Shown: positions 34,650 through 47,599 of the stretch, piece by piece | Numbering within the stretch: the first letter of the stretch is position 1 | Layout: the number at the start of each line of letters is the position of its first letter | Assembly (NCBI GenBank): GCA_030710605.1 | Contig: CP092877.1 | Location: 71,259,524 to 71,323,523, forward strand | Direction: 5' to 3' | Source of the DNA: Cordylochernes scorpioides | Lineage: Eukaryota; Arthropoda; Arachnida; Pseudoscorpiones; Chernetidae | DNA: 64,000 bases | Notes under the pieces: generated by a model | What the model was told of the DNA's origin: nothing | What the model saw: only the letters and a program-made list of their open reading frames with translations | Databases searched by the model: none | Made by a program: the position numbers and the translations under genes

Positions 34650-37300
34650 AGATTTTTCATTATTTTGCTTGAAAAATACATATTTATAGAAAGTAAATAT
34701 ACTATTTTTTTAAATTTATTATTTTTAACGCATCTCTTAAAGTGCCTACTAGAAAATTTGCGTCTTTCAAATATATAATGTTAATTATTAAAAGTATTTG
34801 AATATGCAATTATATACATATGTACGCAATGGTATTTTATAAAGTATTTCTTCAATGATATAGTTTGAACTGTTGTAAACAAACACATACACAAAATGTG
34901 CTGCATGCAAAAATACTTTTTTTTTTCAATTGTTTTTTTTTTATATAGAAATAAAATGTAAATTCGAAGAGGTCATGCACACTATAATTTATCAAAATGC
35001 ACAAACAAAATATGTCATTTACTTAATGACATACTTTGATTGTACATTTTGGTAAATCAAGTTTTATAATTTTTTCAATTATATATTTTCAATTAATTTA
35101 TAAGTTAATTATAAATTCAAATTTTTTATAATATAATTATATATTTTCAATTTTTAACTATTCAATTTTTAAGTAAAAATAAATAAATAAACACATTTAT
35201 AAAACTTGATTATTTATATTAATTCATAAAAGAGTTGACAGGTTATGTGTAAACTGTATGGCCATTTATTTAAAATGTCAGACATTTCTAAAGTTGGATA
35301 TAGAATTTCGAGCCATCAATTACAAAAGATTCCAATATAAAGTGTGACCTAGGATGGATAATGCAAAAATTCTATCATATTGCTTTATTCAGCAGTATTA
35401 TCTTATAGATCGACCTCTCTTTATAAAATGCTAAATAGTTAAGATAAATATATAAAAAATGAAAGTCTAATATATTTTAAGTTGTAAACATTTTGAAATA
35501 AATGCAATTACGTGTTTTTTTACCGGCTATCATATCAATGTCACACATAATACTTTACATCATTTTTTATCGGAAATATAATTATTTGCAAATATTCAAT
35601 TACCTATAATTAACAACGAATTCATATTTAAAAATAATAAAGGTAATGAATATTATTTATAAGCTATTGGCACATACATAATATGCGACAGCTATATGTT
35701 ATAAGAATTTATATCTTAAGTTCAAAATTATTTAACTTGAAAACTATACACAATGTTCGCTTTATCAAAATAACTTTTAATGATTAATATGTTTTATCAA
35801 AATCAGGGTTATATATTTTTTTGTTTAAAAAAATGTGTTTAAAGTTTTTAAATGTTGTAAAGTAGCTAGTGTGAGAGAGCTTTTTGAACACACGGGAAGG
35901 CGGGGAGTGATATAGATGTAAAAAAAAAATGGAGGGGGGGGGGGGGGGGGAGTTGAGAGAAAAGATAAATGATTTATTAATGATGGGGCGAAAAATTATT
36001 TTAAAATTACCTCACTATAATTAGCTAAATTAAACAATAATAAGCGCAAATGTTTAAAAAATCCAAATCCTTTGTTTATATAATGAGAAGAGAAAGTATT
36101 TGAATCCAATACATACGTTTTTTAAAAAGTATCTTCAAAAAATGTTTTATATATTCGTTTCTCAATAAGTTCCTTTTTAAATTTTATATTATTTTTAAAA
36201 TATATATGAATATGATGTATAAAATATAAGAATCAGCAAAATATTCTGTCAAACAGGAATTAAAATTTAATTCAGACGACCCTACTTTCCATCAGTCAAA
36301 TATATATAAATATACTTTTTAGGTGAGTGATTTATATAAAACACATTTCACTTTTTTTTTATATGTGGATTTAATTTTTTTTTTAATATTAAAATATTTT
36401 AGAGCTTTATACACTATATAGTTTAAATGTTATATATGTTTCAAATTTATTTTTGTGTTTGGAAAATGTTAGCTTATTCTTATTTTCATTTATACAATAC
36501 CGCTTGTGTGCGTGCATATTTTTCTTTTAGAGTAAATTATATTTCGTTTCATATTTTAAGTTAGTTATTTTAATGTAGTGAAATATTTAAACGTTTCAAA
36601 AAATATGAAACATGCACTAAGTATAAATATTTATAAAACATATTTAATTGAAAATAAACTTTAGAAAAAAATAGCTTATTGGACACACTCTTCTAATTTA
36701 TTCTATGCCGACATTTATTTGATTTAATATAAATGCCTTATATGAACACATTCTTTCATGCAGCCAATTTTATTTTTGATAATAATCATGTGAAATTCAC
36801 CGAATCTCAAATATTACCAAAATATTTTAGGTAATTACATATCTTGCTTATTTTATAATATTTGATATAAGTCTGAAAAAAAAATTTGAAAATAAATTAT
36901 ATATATACAAATTTTGCACTTTTAGGACAACACACACACACAGTTCATACTTTAATAACAACTTGTTACACATTTTAATATCAACTTTTTAAACTCTAAT
37001 AACATTTTCATTTTTAATTTATATTTTGCGATTTTTTATTGGAAATTTTAATAGTATAATAGTATACTAGTTTTTAAATTTTAAATTGAACACTTTCAAT
37101 GATTTAATCAAGTAAAAAGATCATTTATATTTTTGAGGCTTCTATCAAGAGTAAAGTTAATAAAATTTATATGACGACGTTGATTATTTCCCATATGCTC
37201 GCTACAAGATGCTTCCCAGCTTAAACTTAAATCGATTTTATAACTTTAAAAAATATATATTCATTATGTTAAATGAAAACACCAAACAAGTCATCAAACA
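34650..37300. other. AT-rich desert
   Basis: Very AT-rich, with no recognised gene or repeat family. A G run of ~19 lies at 35933-35951. Confidence 0.6.
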
Positions 37301-37311
37301 GGTCTAGATAT

Positions 37312-37599
37312 CGTTTTTAAAATAGAGCAATCAATAAATAAATCTTTAATTAAAAAGGCATATATTGGATCAAAAAATAATTTATTTTACCAATATTTCA
37401 GTTGGCTGAACGCCAACCTTTATCAAGGTGTTAAAACATATTAGTCTATGTCAACAACATAATGACGTTATGTGGCGTTGAGTTTGTTGTTGACATAGAT
37501 TAATATGTTATAATACCTTGATAAAGGTTGGCGTTCAGACAACTGAAATATTGGTAAAATAATGATTTTTTTGATCCAATATATGCCTTTTTAATTAAA
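37312..37599. mobile_element. Inverted dimer of a ~110-bp module with 11-bp target duplication
   Basis: Arms CTTTAATTAAAAAGGCATAT ... ACCTTTATCAAGGTGTT and the exact reverse order on the right meet around a central spacer (AACATAATGACGTTATG). GGTCTAGATAT occurs on both sides (37301-37311 and 37600-37610), an 11-bp target duplication. A monomer of the same module is inserted at 58833-58940. Confidence 0.8.
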
Positions 37600-37610
37600 G
37601 GTCTAGATAT

Positions 37611-38940
37611 ACTTTCTCTTTCGTAAGTAAGACGAGCAAATGTTCTAGTTAAAATATTTTCATTAAAAATTAAATTGTGTTTCTCGAATTGTTTTTATAG
37701 TATTAGCTCGTATATTGAATGAATACCGAATCAATCGCACATTAGATCTTCGCCATGCGGGGAATAAATTCGAGATCATCTAAATCGAAATGCTAATTTT
37801 TGTGAAGTTTTCATTCACTCTGTAAAAAAAATCTATTTTAAATGCCAGTTATAGAAAACTGCTGAAACTGGTAAGAAGCATGTAGAGGATATTTTGGAAA
37901 CATTCAAAAGGGGAAAATTAACTTTAGAGAAGTATCAATATAATTTATTTTGCTTGATTAAAATGGATATAAAAATCAATAAAAGATAGACACAATTGAA
38001 TTAGAATAAAAGTGTATCTTTTAAATCTGAAAGGTATAGTGTAAAATTATTAAAATATCAAATAAGATCGCAAAATGTGAATGTTGTTATTAACGTGTAA
38101 AGTCTAGAATGCTATCTTAAAGGTACAAAATTATAATGAATTTATTTTTATAAAATCCTATCCCATTTACAACCGTTATGTTGTTATTTTGTAGTTTATT
38201 TAACATACTACAAATTAAGATAATATCTTATTTTGTTATTTTTACCAAAATTACAAACATGTTAATTAGAGAATATCAAAACTAACAAAATGTAAACATT
38301 AGGGCTATACACTTTCCTTTGTTCTGTACTACCAGGGTTACTGAAACACATTTATTTTAACATATGTAAATTTTAATTAGTAAATATTTGTTTCTATTTT
38401 AAGCAAAATAAATAAACTATGGCTATATATAAACATCTACATCCATAAAATGTATAAATTAAAAATTTATTAAGCTCATATTTAAGCTCAGAGAGGATTT
38501 ATTTAAAATATTCAGAAATTATATAAATATATAAACCCTTTTAACCTCTCTAGAAGGATCCTTGGCAGCCTACAAATAATTAATCAGTCTGTCGACGCTA
38601 TCCATCACCATTGGCAGCGTTGCTGAAGAATTTGGCAAAATAAATATTTCGCTAGGATCGTTTGCTATTAATATCCCGCCACATATGTAGTCGTCTGTTC
38701 TTATTTTGGTGCCCGCGGGAGAGCCAATAACTTGCCGCCTCTATTTCCGCGCCATTTGCTTTCATTCGAATCATTTTTGTTTATTTGTTTGGTTGCCAAA
38801 GTTGATCTTGGCCTTCATAAAGACGTCAATCTTTCTGGGCAATTTATTTCACTTTACGTGTTTTATATAATATTACGTGTTTTATAACACCCCTAATCTG
38901 GCTTCCTTAGAAAATGCACAGAGTATATAATAAAACCAAT
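37611..38940. other. AT-rich, with a unique GC-richer island at 38560-38830
   Basis: The island has blocks such as CATTGGCAGCGTTGCTGAAG and CGCGGGAGAGCCAATAACTTG. It contains no ORF and belongs to none of the repeat families here. It is a candidate conserved non-coding element. Confidence 0.35.
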
Positions 38941-38962
38941 ACAATAGTAGAGCAGTCTGGAG

Positions 38963-40911
38963 ATTAATTTGGCGAAACTGCTTTCAGGGTTCACCACTAA
39001 TGAGTCAAGCCCTCTCATTCAATAACTTTTACCATTTAAGTAAGGTCTGTAGATATAATATTTGGTGTTATTATTAAAAAAGAAATACACATTGCCAAAA
39101 TTTTAATTGTTACAAATTTTAATGATAGATGGCAATTGAATTTATAAATATATTAAAAAGTATATACACGTTTTTCCAAAATATTTGAAATATTTTAAAA
39201 AGTTTTTAAATATATTATGCAGAGGATAATAAAACAATACTATGAGAATACATAAGCTATCTTTAGGGCATACGTTGTCTTTCAATAGGCCTATCTATGA
39301 AAATGGATAAATTTCTCTTGTTTTTATAGATAGACCTTTGGAAGGGAATATCACGTATATCCAAAAGCTTAACCTGTGTGCAATAAATGCATCTTTAATC
39401 TTTTATCGTTTTTTTATTATTTTTTTAATTTTAACGATTGTATATACCTTTTTCTAATAAATATATTGCGTGTTTCTTTGAGAGAAACAAATTTCCAAAT
39501 AACACTGCTAAAACCTCCCCAAAGAGACACTTTCAAAGAGTGACTTTATTTAACCTAATCTACCTCGAGAAGAGAACAAATTAATAAAAAAACCTTATTA
39601 ATATTATCATAGATAAATTAATATTAAATAACTAATCATAGATATATCCTTATATCAAGAAATGACCAGAAGTATTAATGTTTTTTTTTTTTTTTGGGGG
39701 GGGGGGGGGGGGGGATATCTCATTGGAAGCTTTAATGTATACTTGAATATTTTCAACTATTTTTATAAGCTATGTTTAAAATGACTAAATACCTCTAACA
39801 ATTCCCTTTATTTTAAGAGTTAAAAAATATTATATATATATATATAGTAAAAATTTCAATAATCAATCGGAGTTTTTATAAGATTAAAAAAGGAATATGT
39901 GTGTTCTTCCAAAATAAATATTTAAATGCTAAGAGAATGTTCGTAAATTTTCGTTGAAAAATGTTTTTAAAGTAGGCTGATTATATACTATAATTTTAAC
40001 GAAAGTTTCTATTTTGTTTTTTTTTTTTCCAAAATTAAAAGCAACACTCGTTTTGTTCATTGTAATAAAACGACCCTTTTACAAATACCTTAGTTACAAC
40101 GGGGGGATATGTAAAAAAGGCGAAGAAGTGAGGGATGTTTTAATTCCTGGAGGCAAAATAAAAGTTTGGTATATGCAACTATAAAATTAAATTTTACACA
40201 AATAAATTTACTGGCAATGCGTTTCTTTTTTTAAATCTCTACAGACCTTACTGCAATGATATGATTTAATGAATGAGAGGGCTTGGCTCATCAGTAGTGA
40301 ACCCTCTGTAGAGATTTAAAAAAAAGAAACGCATTGCCAGTAAATTTATTTGTGTAAAATTTTAACGATAGAGGGCAATAAAATTAATTTACTAATATTT
40401 AATAAAATTAAATGTTTGTAAATATATTAGTAATTCTTCTTTTTTTTTATGTGTATATATGTATTTGGAAAATTGGTGTTTTAAAGAAGAGATTTATTTC
40501 AATTTTAATACTATTTATGCAATTTAATAATTCCTTGCCAAAATTATGAAGCGTTAATAATAGAATGTCAAGAAAGAGGAAATTAACTGCAAAGGAACAG
40601 AAACATATTTGCATATATGTTACATATACCTTTGCATACTCTCTCTAGCAGAATTAGTAAATTTGAAGCAAATACGTCATCCCTGGGCGGACAAATCAAC
40701 TACAGTATACACAGCGTATGTAAATAAGAGGTGTCACTATCTCGGCTGATAACTCTTGCCCGAGGTCGAACTGGGTGTGGGAAGTCTTTTACCACCTCCC
40801 GGGGTAGTTGCCCGACTTTTCAGAGACGTTAGAGTAGAATTGTAGATTTGCATAGATTCTAGTGTCGATAATTAGAATTCAAAAGAGCAAGAAACCAGGG
40901 CAAGTCTTCTG
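38963..40911 (+). repeat. Copy A of a long duplication (partner 59641-64000)
   Basis: From GAGATTAATTTGGCGAAACT to GGGCAAGTCTTCTG the order and sequence match 59641-64000, apart from insertions and scattered small differences. Removing the 222-bp MITE insertion leaves 1727 bp. It begins within a GGTTCACCAC-family copy (38942-39075). It contains poly-T(15)/poly-G(19) at 39681-39714, against T(10)/G(12) in copy B. Confidence 0.95.
40193..40414. mobile_element. Foldback MITE of the GGTTCACCAC family, with target duplication
   Basis: Absent from copy B, which has the empty site at ~60871. ATAAAATTAAAT occurs on both sides (40181-40192; 40403-40414). Long arms (TTTACTGGCAATGCG ... TTTAAATCTCTACAG and complement) enclose the family core GGCTTGGCTCATCAGTAGTG. 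Confidence 0.85.
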
Positions 40912-41130
40912 CTGAGATCTAAATAGAAGGAACGGTTAGAAAATCGATGGATTCCATCAAAGAACCAGCCATAGCCAAGTTATGTGGAGATCCGCTTGAT
41001 ATTTCAATGTGCAAATATAATATTGGAATATGGTACTATAGGTGCCTTTCCCACCAACCTATAGCAATGCTATCAAGTAAGAACCTCTATTTCGATAATT
41101 CAATGATCCCTAAGGCTTATAACTCCGTTT

Positions 41131-43353
41131 TTCTATGTCATGTCTGTAATAACAGATCAAACAGGACATGTCTAGCACCCAGTAGATCTGTTACAGACAG
41201 ACAGAGAGAAGAACTAGATGGAGGAGAGAACGTCTAGACCACGCGGTCGATGGTTCTATGTCATGTCTGTAATAACAGATCAAACAGGACATGTCTAGCC
41301 CACAGTAGATCTGTTACAGACAGACAGGGAGAAGAGAGAACTAGATGGAGGAGAGAACGTCTAGACCACGCGGTCGATGGTTCTATGACATGTCTGTAAT
41401 AACAGATCAAACAGGACATGTCTAGCCCACAGTAGATCTGTTACAGACAGACAGGGAGAAGAACTAGATGGAGGAGAGAACGTCTAGAACACGCGGTCGA
41501 TGATTCTATGACATGTCTGTAATAACAGATCAAACAGGACATGTCTAGCCCACAGTAGATCTGTTACAGACAGACAGGGAGAAGAACTAGATGGAGGAGA
41601 GAACGTCTAGAACACGCGGTCGATGGTTCTATGTCATGTCTGTAATAACAGATCAAACAGGACATGTCTAGCACACAGTAGATCTGTTACAGACAGACAG
41701 GGAGAAGAACTAGATGGAGGAGAGAACGTCTAGACCACGCGGTCGATGGTTCTATGTCATGTCTGTAATAACAGATCAAACAGGACATGTCTAGCCCACA
41801 GTAGATCTGTTACAGCCAGACAGGGAGAAGAACTAGATGGAGGAGAGAACGTCTAGAACACGCGGTCGATGGTTCTATGTCATGTCTGTAATAACAGATC
41901 AAACAGGACATGTCTAGCACACAGTAGATCTGTTACAGACAGACAGAGAGAAGAACTAGATGGAGGAGAGAACGTCTAGACCACGCGGTCGATGGTTCTA
42001 TGTCATGTCTGTAATAACAGATCAAACAGGACATGTCTAGCCCACAGTAGATCTGTTACAGACAGACAGGGAGAAGAACTAGATGGAAGAGAGAACGTCT
42101 AGACCACGCGGTCGATGGTTCTATGTCATGTCTGTAATAACAGATCAAACAGGACATGTCTAGCCCACAGTAGATCTGTTACAGACAGACAGAGAGAAGA
42201 ACTAGATGGAGGAGAGAACGTCTAGACCACGCGGTCGATGGTTCTATGACATGTCTGTAATAACAGATCAAACAGGACATGTCTAGCCCACAGTAGATCT
42301 GTTACAGACAGACAGGGAGAAGAACTAGATGGAGGAGAGAACGTCTAGAACACGCGGTCGATGGTTCTATGTCATGTCTGTAATAACAGATCAAACAGGA
42401 CATGTCTAGCCCACAGTAGATCTGTTACAGACAGACAGAGAGAAGAACTAGATGGAGGAGAGAACGTCTAGAACACGCGGTCGATGGTTCTATGACATGT
42501 CTGTAATAACAGATCAAACAGGACATGTCTAGCCCACAGTAGATCTGTTACAGACAGACAGGGAGAAGAACTAGATGGAGGAGAGAACGTCTAGACCACG
42601 CGGTCGATGGTTCTATGTCATGTCTGTAATAACAGATCAAACAGGACATGTCTAGCACACAGTAGATCTGTTACAGACAGACAGGGAGAAGAACTAGATG
42701 GAGGAGAGAACGTCTAGACCACGCGGTCGATGGTTCTATGTCATGTCTGTAATAACAGATCAAACAGGACATGTCTAGCCCACAGTAGATCTGTTACAGA
42801 CAGACAGGGAGAAGAACTAGATGGAGGAGAGAACGTCTAGACCACGCGGTCGATGGTTCTATGTCATGTCTGTAATAACAGATCAAACAGGACATGTCTA
42901 GCCCACAGTAGATCTGTTACAGACAGACAGGGAGAAGAACTAGATGGAGGAGAGAACGTCTAGAACACGCGGTCGATTGTTCTATGTCATGTCTGTAATA
43001 ACAGATCAAACAGGACATGTCTAGCCCACAGTAGATCTGTTACAGACAGACAGGGAGAAGAACTAGATGGAGGAGAGAACGTTTAGAACACGCGGTCGAT
43101 GGTTCTATGACATGTCTGTAATAACAGATCAAACAGGACATGTCTAGCACACAGTAGATCTGTTACAGACAGACAGGGAGAAGAACTAGATGGAGGAGAG
43201 AACGTCTAGACCACGCGGTCGATGGTTCTATGTCATGTCTGTAATAACAGATCAAACAGGACATGTCTAGCACACAGTAGATCTGTTACAGACAGACAGA
43301 GAGAAGAACTAGATGGAGGAGAGAACGTCTAGACCACGCGGTCGATGGTTCTA
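41131..43353. repeat. Satellite array, 18 copies of a ~123-bp unit
   Basis: Units read TTCTATGTCATGTCTGTAAT ... GGACATGTCTAGC ... AGATCTGTTACAGACAGACA ... GAGAACGTCTAGACCACGCG. Copies are nearly identical and vary at a few recurrent positions (GTCATG/GACATG, AGCCCAC/AGCACAC, CAGGGAG/CAGAGAG, GACCACG/GAACACG). Copy 2 has an extra ~5 bp. Each unit has an internal inverted repeat (GTCTGTAATAACAGATC versus GATCTGTTACAGAC). The array ends with TTCTAAAAG at 43353. The short ORF running into the first unit (40947-41237) is not considered real. Confidence 0.97.
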
Positions 43354-43773
43354 AAAGTTTTCTTGACCGTCGCGGCGCCAAGTCTGTCATCGCTTCTTTC
43401 GCCAGCCTCCTCCCTCTGTCTCTCTCTCTCGGTGGCTTATGCAAATTGGTCAAAATGTTATAGCTATGTAAATATAAAAAGTATATATGTATTTTTTTCC
43501 AAATTTATATTTTTTAATTGATGTTTAATTATACTTCTTTGGGGAGTTCAATCATCACTAGGATAATTGAGCTGATGAAGTTTTTAAACATCTATCTTTT
43601 GCTTTCTTTTTCAAGTCATCATCAGAAGTAGGAATGTGATAAAGAGATGGTAACCACTGGTGTAGACACATTATAATGACTAGATAGCCCACAGTTATTA
43701 CGAATGATACTGAAAATTTATTAAAGAATTAAAAATCAATCTCTTCTTACGCCTCTAAAGTTTTCCATATATA

Positions 43774-43987
43774 CACTCATGGACAAAAACATAAGGAAAT
43801 AGAAAATCTTTGATATCGCCGGTCGCTTTTTTTTTTTTGTAAGAAACAGAGACAATTTTATTCACACTTGGCTAACTCGTGTGCCTTCAATAAAGATTAC
43901 TGTTTATCAAATATCTTTCAGAGTAATTGTCTCAATCCTGATATACATGTTCAAAGGTACATCTTCCTTAAGTTTTGTCCATGAATG
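43774..43987. mobile_element. 214-bp Tc1/mariner-type MITE, second full copy
   Basis: TA-flanked CACTCATGGACAAAA ... TTTTGTCCATGAATG, the same length and interior order (AATTTTATTCACACTTGG; CTTCAATAAAGATTACTG) as the copy at 19643. Confidence 0.85.
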
Positions 43988-43989
43988 TA

Positions 43990-44670
43990 CAAGAAGATCA
44001 ATTGTCAGGTGATGCAAATATATTTTTAAAAGGTGAATATCAATATTACTTCTAATTACAACCTTGAAAAAAACTTTGTTTCCTTTTAAAGTACAAATAA
44101 AATGACGATTTTTAATTAAAATTTGAAAAATAGCAACAAAAGAGATCGAAGCTGTGATATTTTATTCAAGACCTTGATATGTGGAACCACTAAGCCAAAA
44201 GCTTGCCCCTTATCCTATCTTGTTTATTTATTTATTACCAGTTAAGACACGCTATATCCGATCTGGATAATTGCGCGTTAAACTATTTACAATAATTCAT
44301 ATGTAGTAGAATAGGTAACAGAATTATCAAAAAAGAAAATAAACAATTGAGAAAAAGAGCATTGAATAAACATATACATTAAACAAATAAGCAACAACTT
44401 AAGTAGATAGAAGAAACCACAAGGTAGTTATTTACAGTATGTTAAGCAATGATGGAAGTTGATTTAATGAAGTTATCTGTAATAATTAGTATCGTGGAGA
44501 GAGAAAGTTGATCAAGTTGAGTTATTTACAATGAGTTATATTCTAAAGTAACTTATTAATTATTTACATTGATGTAAATCAAGTCGCATAGTAGTTCCTC
44601 AAGCTGCATGAAGCTGTCTATTTAATCCGATCTTGGTGTTTGGGTCAGTCTGTGAATATAGTGAGAATAT
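43990..44670. other. AT-rich intergenic
   Basis: No gene seen. A loosely repetitive part (44400-44590) has recurring AGTTATTTACA-like blocks. Confidence 0.4.
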
Positions 44671-44672
44671 GA

Positions 44673-45395
44673 GATACACTCATGGACAAAAGGAAGTTGT
44701 ACCTTACAGTGGTGAACTTACTGGAAAAACCGCTGTGAGGGTTCACCACCGATGCCCTCTCTCTTTCACTTTTTTAATACAGAGAAATATATATCTATAG
44801 AGCCTTTAATTATATATATCTAAAAAAGTAACGTTAAAATATTTCTATTTTTCACGGGAGTGGTATATTGACGGATCTTCACTGTCTGCAATCTCTTCTC
44901 CTCCGAGAACATGGCGAAGAGTTGAATGGCATCAAAAAAATATATATATACTGTGGTGTACTTAATTAATGGTGAGGTACACTCATGACAGAACTTAAGG
45001 AAGTTGTATCTTTTATATCGGAATTCAGACAATAACTCTGAAAGATATTACAGTGACCTTTATTGAAGACACAAGAGATAACCAAGTGTGAACAAAGACT
45101 TTCCATCTCCTTATGTTTTGTCCATGAGTATATTTAAATGGAGGTTCTTAGATAACACAAGCGCAGCACCATTAGGGAACAAGGTAGTGTCAGAGCTTGT
45201 TGATATAGTCAATAGGTCTCCAGTACGTGTTTACATTAAACATTTATATTACGATGCACTACCGCACCATCTGTTATGAAAATTAGCAACTATTTAAGAC
45301 GTTAGGAGGCTTCACCACTGATGAGCCAGGCCCTCCCATTATTTTTCCATTGCAGTAAGAGCAGTAGAAATTGTTTAATTTCAAAAACACGCGTC
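44673..45395. repeat. Cluster: 214-bp MITE end, GGTTCACCAC cores, internally deleted MITE
   Basis: 44673-44708 is a MITE end directly joined to a GGTTCACCAC core (44715-44760: GAAAAACCGCTGTGAGGG). 44980-45128 is the 214-bp MITE in reverse orientation shortened to 149 bp. 45255-45395 is another GGTTCACCAC copy (GCACCATCTGTTATG to GCAGTAAGAGCAGTAG). Confidence 0.65.
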
Positions 45396-45399
45396 TAAA

Positions 45400-46645
45400 A
45401 TAGTTTCTAATTTTCATTAAAAATTGTATATTCAGAACGTAAACATGAGTCCAGAGAACACTACATCAGTACTGTGTCCATGTTATAAACGGCCAAACCT
45501 GTATTCTCTTCCCGACATTTTGGATCTACAGCTATACCTCCTTTACCGAGAGGTTCTACTGTATTTGGGAAAACCAAAAAAGTAAAATATATTGCAATGA
45601 CTAAGATTTAACTCTTCTAGTTAAAATAGCAAAATAAAACGGAGATTGAAGAGGCGTATCTTGTGGGAAGTTTTATTTTGCTATATTAGAATGAGATATT
45701 AAGGATTTTTGAAATGTCAATTTATGTATAATAGATATATTTCATGATAACCATGGTGTGGGTAGGGATTTATAACTGCCTATAATGTAACCCCATGTAT
45801 GGGATCAGTTCTGCACCAACAAGAGGACACCGGTGAGATAGAGCCATGGCGGAGGTAGTATGCCAATAACAAAGTGAAGACACACCGCACCTATAAAAAA
45901 AACGACTAAACAAGAAGCGCCACAAAAACACATCCTGGCGAAGACTCCTGAGGTCCGTCACGTGAATGACCTATCACTCTCCCGTTATTCAGCACGAAAT
46001 TCGGTCAAATTTGAATTTACAAGTCTTCTTGACTGGATCAAATATCATTGAAACACACACACAAAGCTTTATTAACACCACCGGTCTTATACAGATTCAC
46101 CACAGGAAGAAATAAAAATATCATTGAAACCCAACGTATTGTTGATAAAGATTATAGCTATACCTGACTTTGTGTTTCCTATCGAAATATTCCTCTTTTC
46201 GGTGGAACATTCGAGTTTTCTACAATATCAGTTTAGATCGTTTGGAAATTTTTAGGAAAATATGTAAATACTCCATGCGAATGACCCGGGTTCTATCAGA
46301 GTGAATGTTTGCCCGATAACTTTTGCTTTAATTAATATAATTTATTATTATATTACTGTGTGTGTAGTTATGATATGAATATTTTAATAAATTATCAATC
46401 TCTCTCACCCCCAAAAATATGCAAATTAGTTTGTTATTGATCTAATTTGCATAGCATTTTGATAACCATGATAGCATGACTGATTCATAGTTTTGGTAAA
46501 GAGAAAGGTAACAAAGAGAGGTTCATTGAGTCTTTTATCTCTATAAATATGTTGTGTGTTGATGGGCATAAACGGTCGTCTATAAAAAATTCGATTTTGC
46601 ATTCAGAATTTGATTTTGTTTTTCAATCCGTAGCTTAAGTGGAGC
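45400..46645. other. Intergenic with SINE and Helitron fragments
   Basis: 45750-45800 has SINE-body blocks (GATAACCATGGTGTGGGTAG). 46272-46320 on the minus strand reads GGGCAAACATTCACTC then ACCCGGGTCATTCG, a decayed Helitron 3' end. Two ATGCAAAT sites lie at 46420-46450. Confidence 0.4.
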
Positions 46646-46649
46646 TTTA

Positions 46650-46825
46650 AAGAAGATATCTGGTAGATTAAATTGGCGAAACCGCCGGGAGGGTTCACCA
46701 CTGATGAGCCAAGCCCTCCCAATATTTTTTCATCGCAGTAAGGACAGTAGAAATTTGATTTATGTGTAAAAGAAACATTCGCGTCTTAATGTCTTCATTT
46801 GCTGTATGTAGATGGCGTGTTATTG
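46650..46825. repeat. GGTTCACCAC-family copy
   Basis: GGTAGATTAAATTGGCGAAA, GGGAGGGTTCACCACTGATG, CATCGCAGTAAGGACAGTAG and the terminal GTAGATGGCGTG block. Confidence 0.8.
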
Positions 46826-46888
46826 GTTTATATTAAGTGGTATTCTTAACACGAGTAGCATTCCAGTATAGCGCAGGTTGCTGTTTAG

Positions 46889-47031
46889 AAGGAGACAGAG
46901 TCAATTTTGTTCACACTTGGTTATCTCGTGTTGTCCTCAATAAAGGTCACTGTAATATCTTTCAGATTTATTGTCTGAATCCAGATATACATTCTGAAAG
47001 GTACGAATTCCTTAAGTTTTGTCTTTGAGTG
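46889..47031. mobile_element. 214-bp MITE, 5'-incomplete copy
   Basis: GAAGGAGACAGAGTCAATTT to CCTTAAGTTTTGTCTTTGAG with the closing TA. The left terminal repeat is missing. Confidence 0.7.
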
Positions 47032-47297
47032 TATGTCTCTCCATATGTGTAGGATGATTATAAATGATTACAAGAAATATGCGGTACGATGAAAAGCCTG
47101 AATACATACGAAGTTTTTATTCGCTGTTGACTTCTCTGAATACGCACAGGAATCCTGAAAATTTTACCAAATAACCATTTGTTGAAAAAAAAATTTAAAA
47201 CTATATATCCTAAACTCGTATTAAAAATCCGAAAACCAAAACTTTTTAAATTGAATTAAATGAGCTCTTATTTCAATACAAATATTGTGTATCAATG

Positions 47298-47562
47298 TTA
47301 AAGTGAGAACATTAGGCTTCAAGGGATAAGTTTCTTCTTTAAAATTTTATTCACAAAAATCTCTAACTTTCTCGGGCAAGAGGGTCCTTATACAGGAGAA
47401 AATGCGATACAATGTTTAACTTGAATTCACATTTAAATAAAAGTTCCATACATTGTATCCTATTTTCTCCTGTTGAAGTGTTTTCAATCCCGAAAGCTAG
47501 AGAGATCTGAATTATTTTTTTTTTAAGAAACGAATCCCCGCAAGCCTAATGTTTTCACTTTA
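47298..47562. mobile_element. Foldback MITE, ~265 bp
   Basis: TTAAAGTGAGAACATTAGGC at the left is complementary to GCCTAATGTTTTCACTTTAA at the right. ACAGGAGAAAATGCGATACA faces TGTATCCTATTTTCTCCTGT. Confidence 0.8.
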
Positions 47563-47599
47563 ATAAGTGAGTTCTATGGATCCCCTTAGTCTTAGACTT

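Noticed and set aside
34650-38550. A mitochondrial or organellar insert because of low GC
   Set aside because: No mitochondrial gene, tRNA or rRNA motif is recognisable in it.
41131-43353. Regular repeats as a possible CRISPR array
   Set aside because: Units are identical over their whole ~123 bp with no variable spacers, and the context is eukaryotic. It is a satellite.
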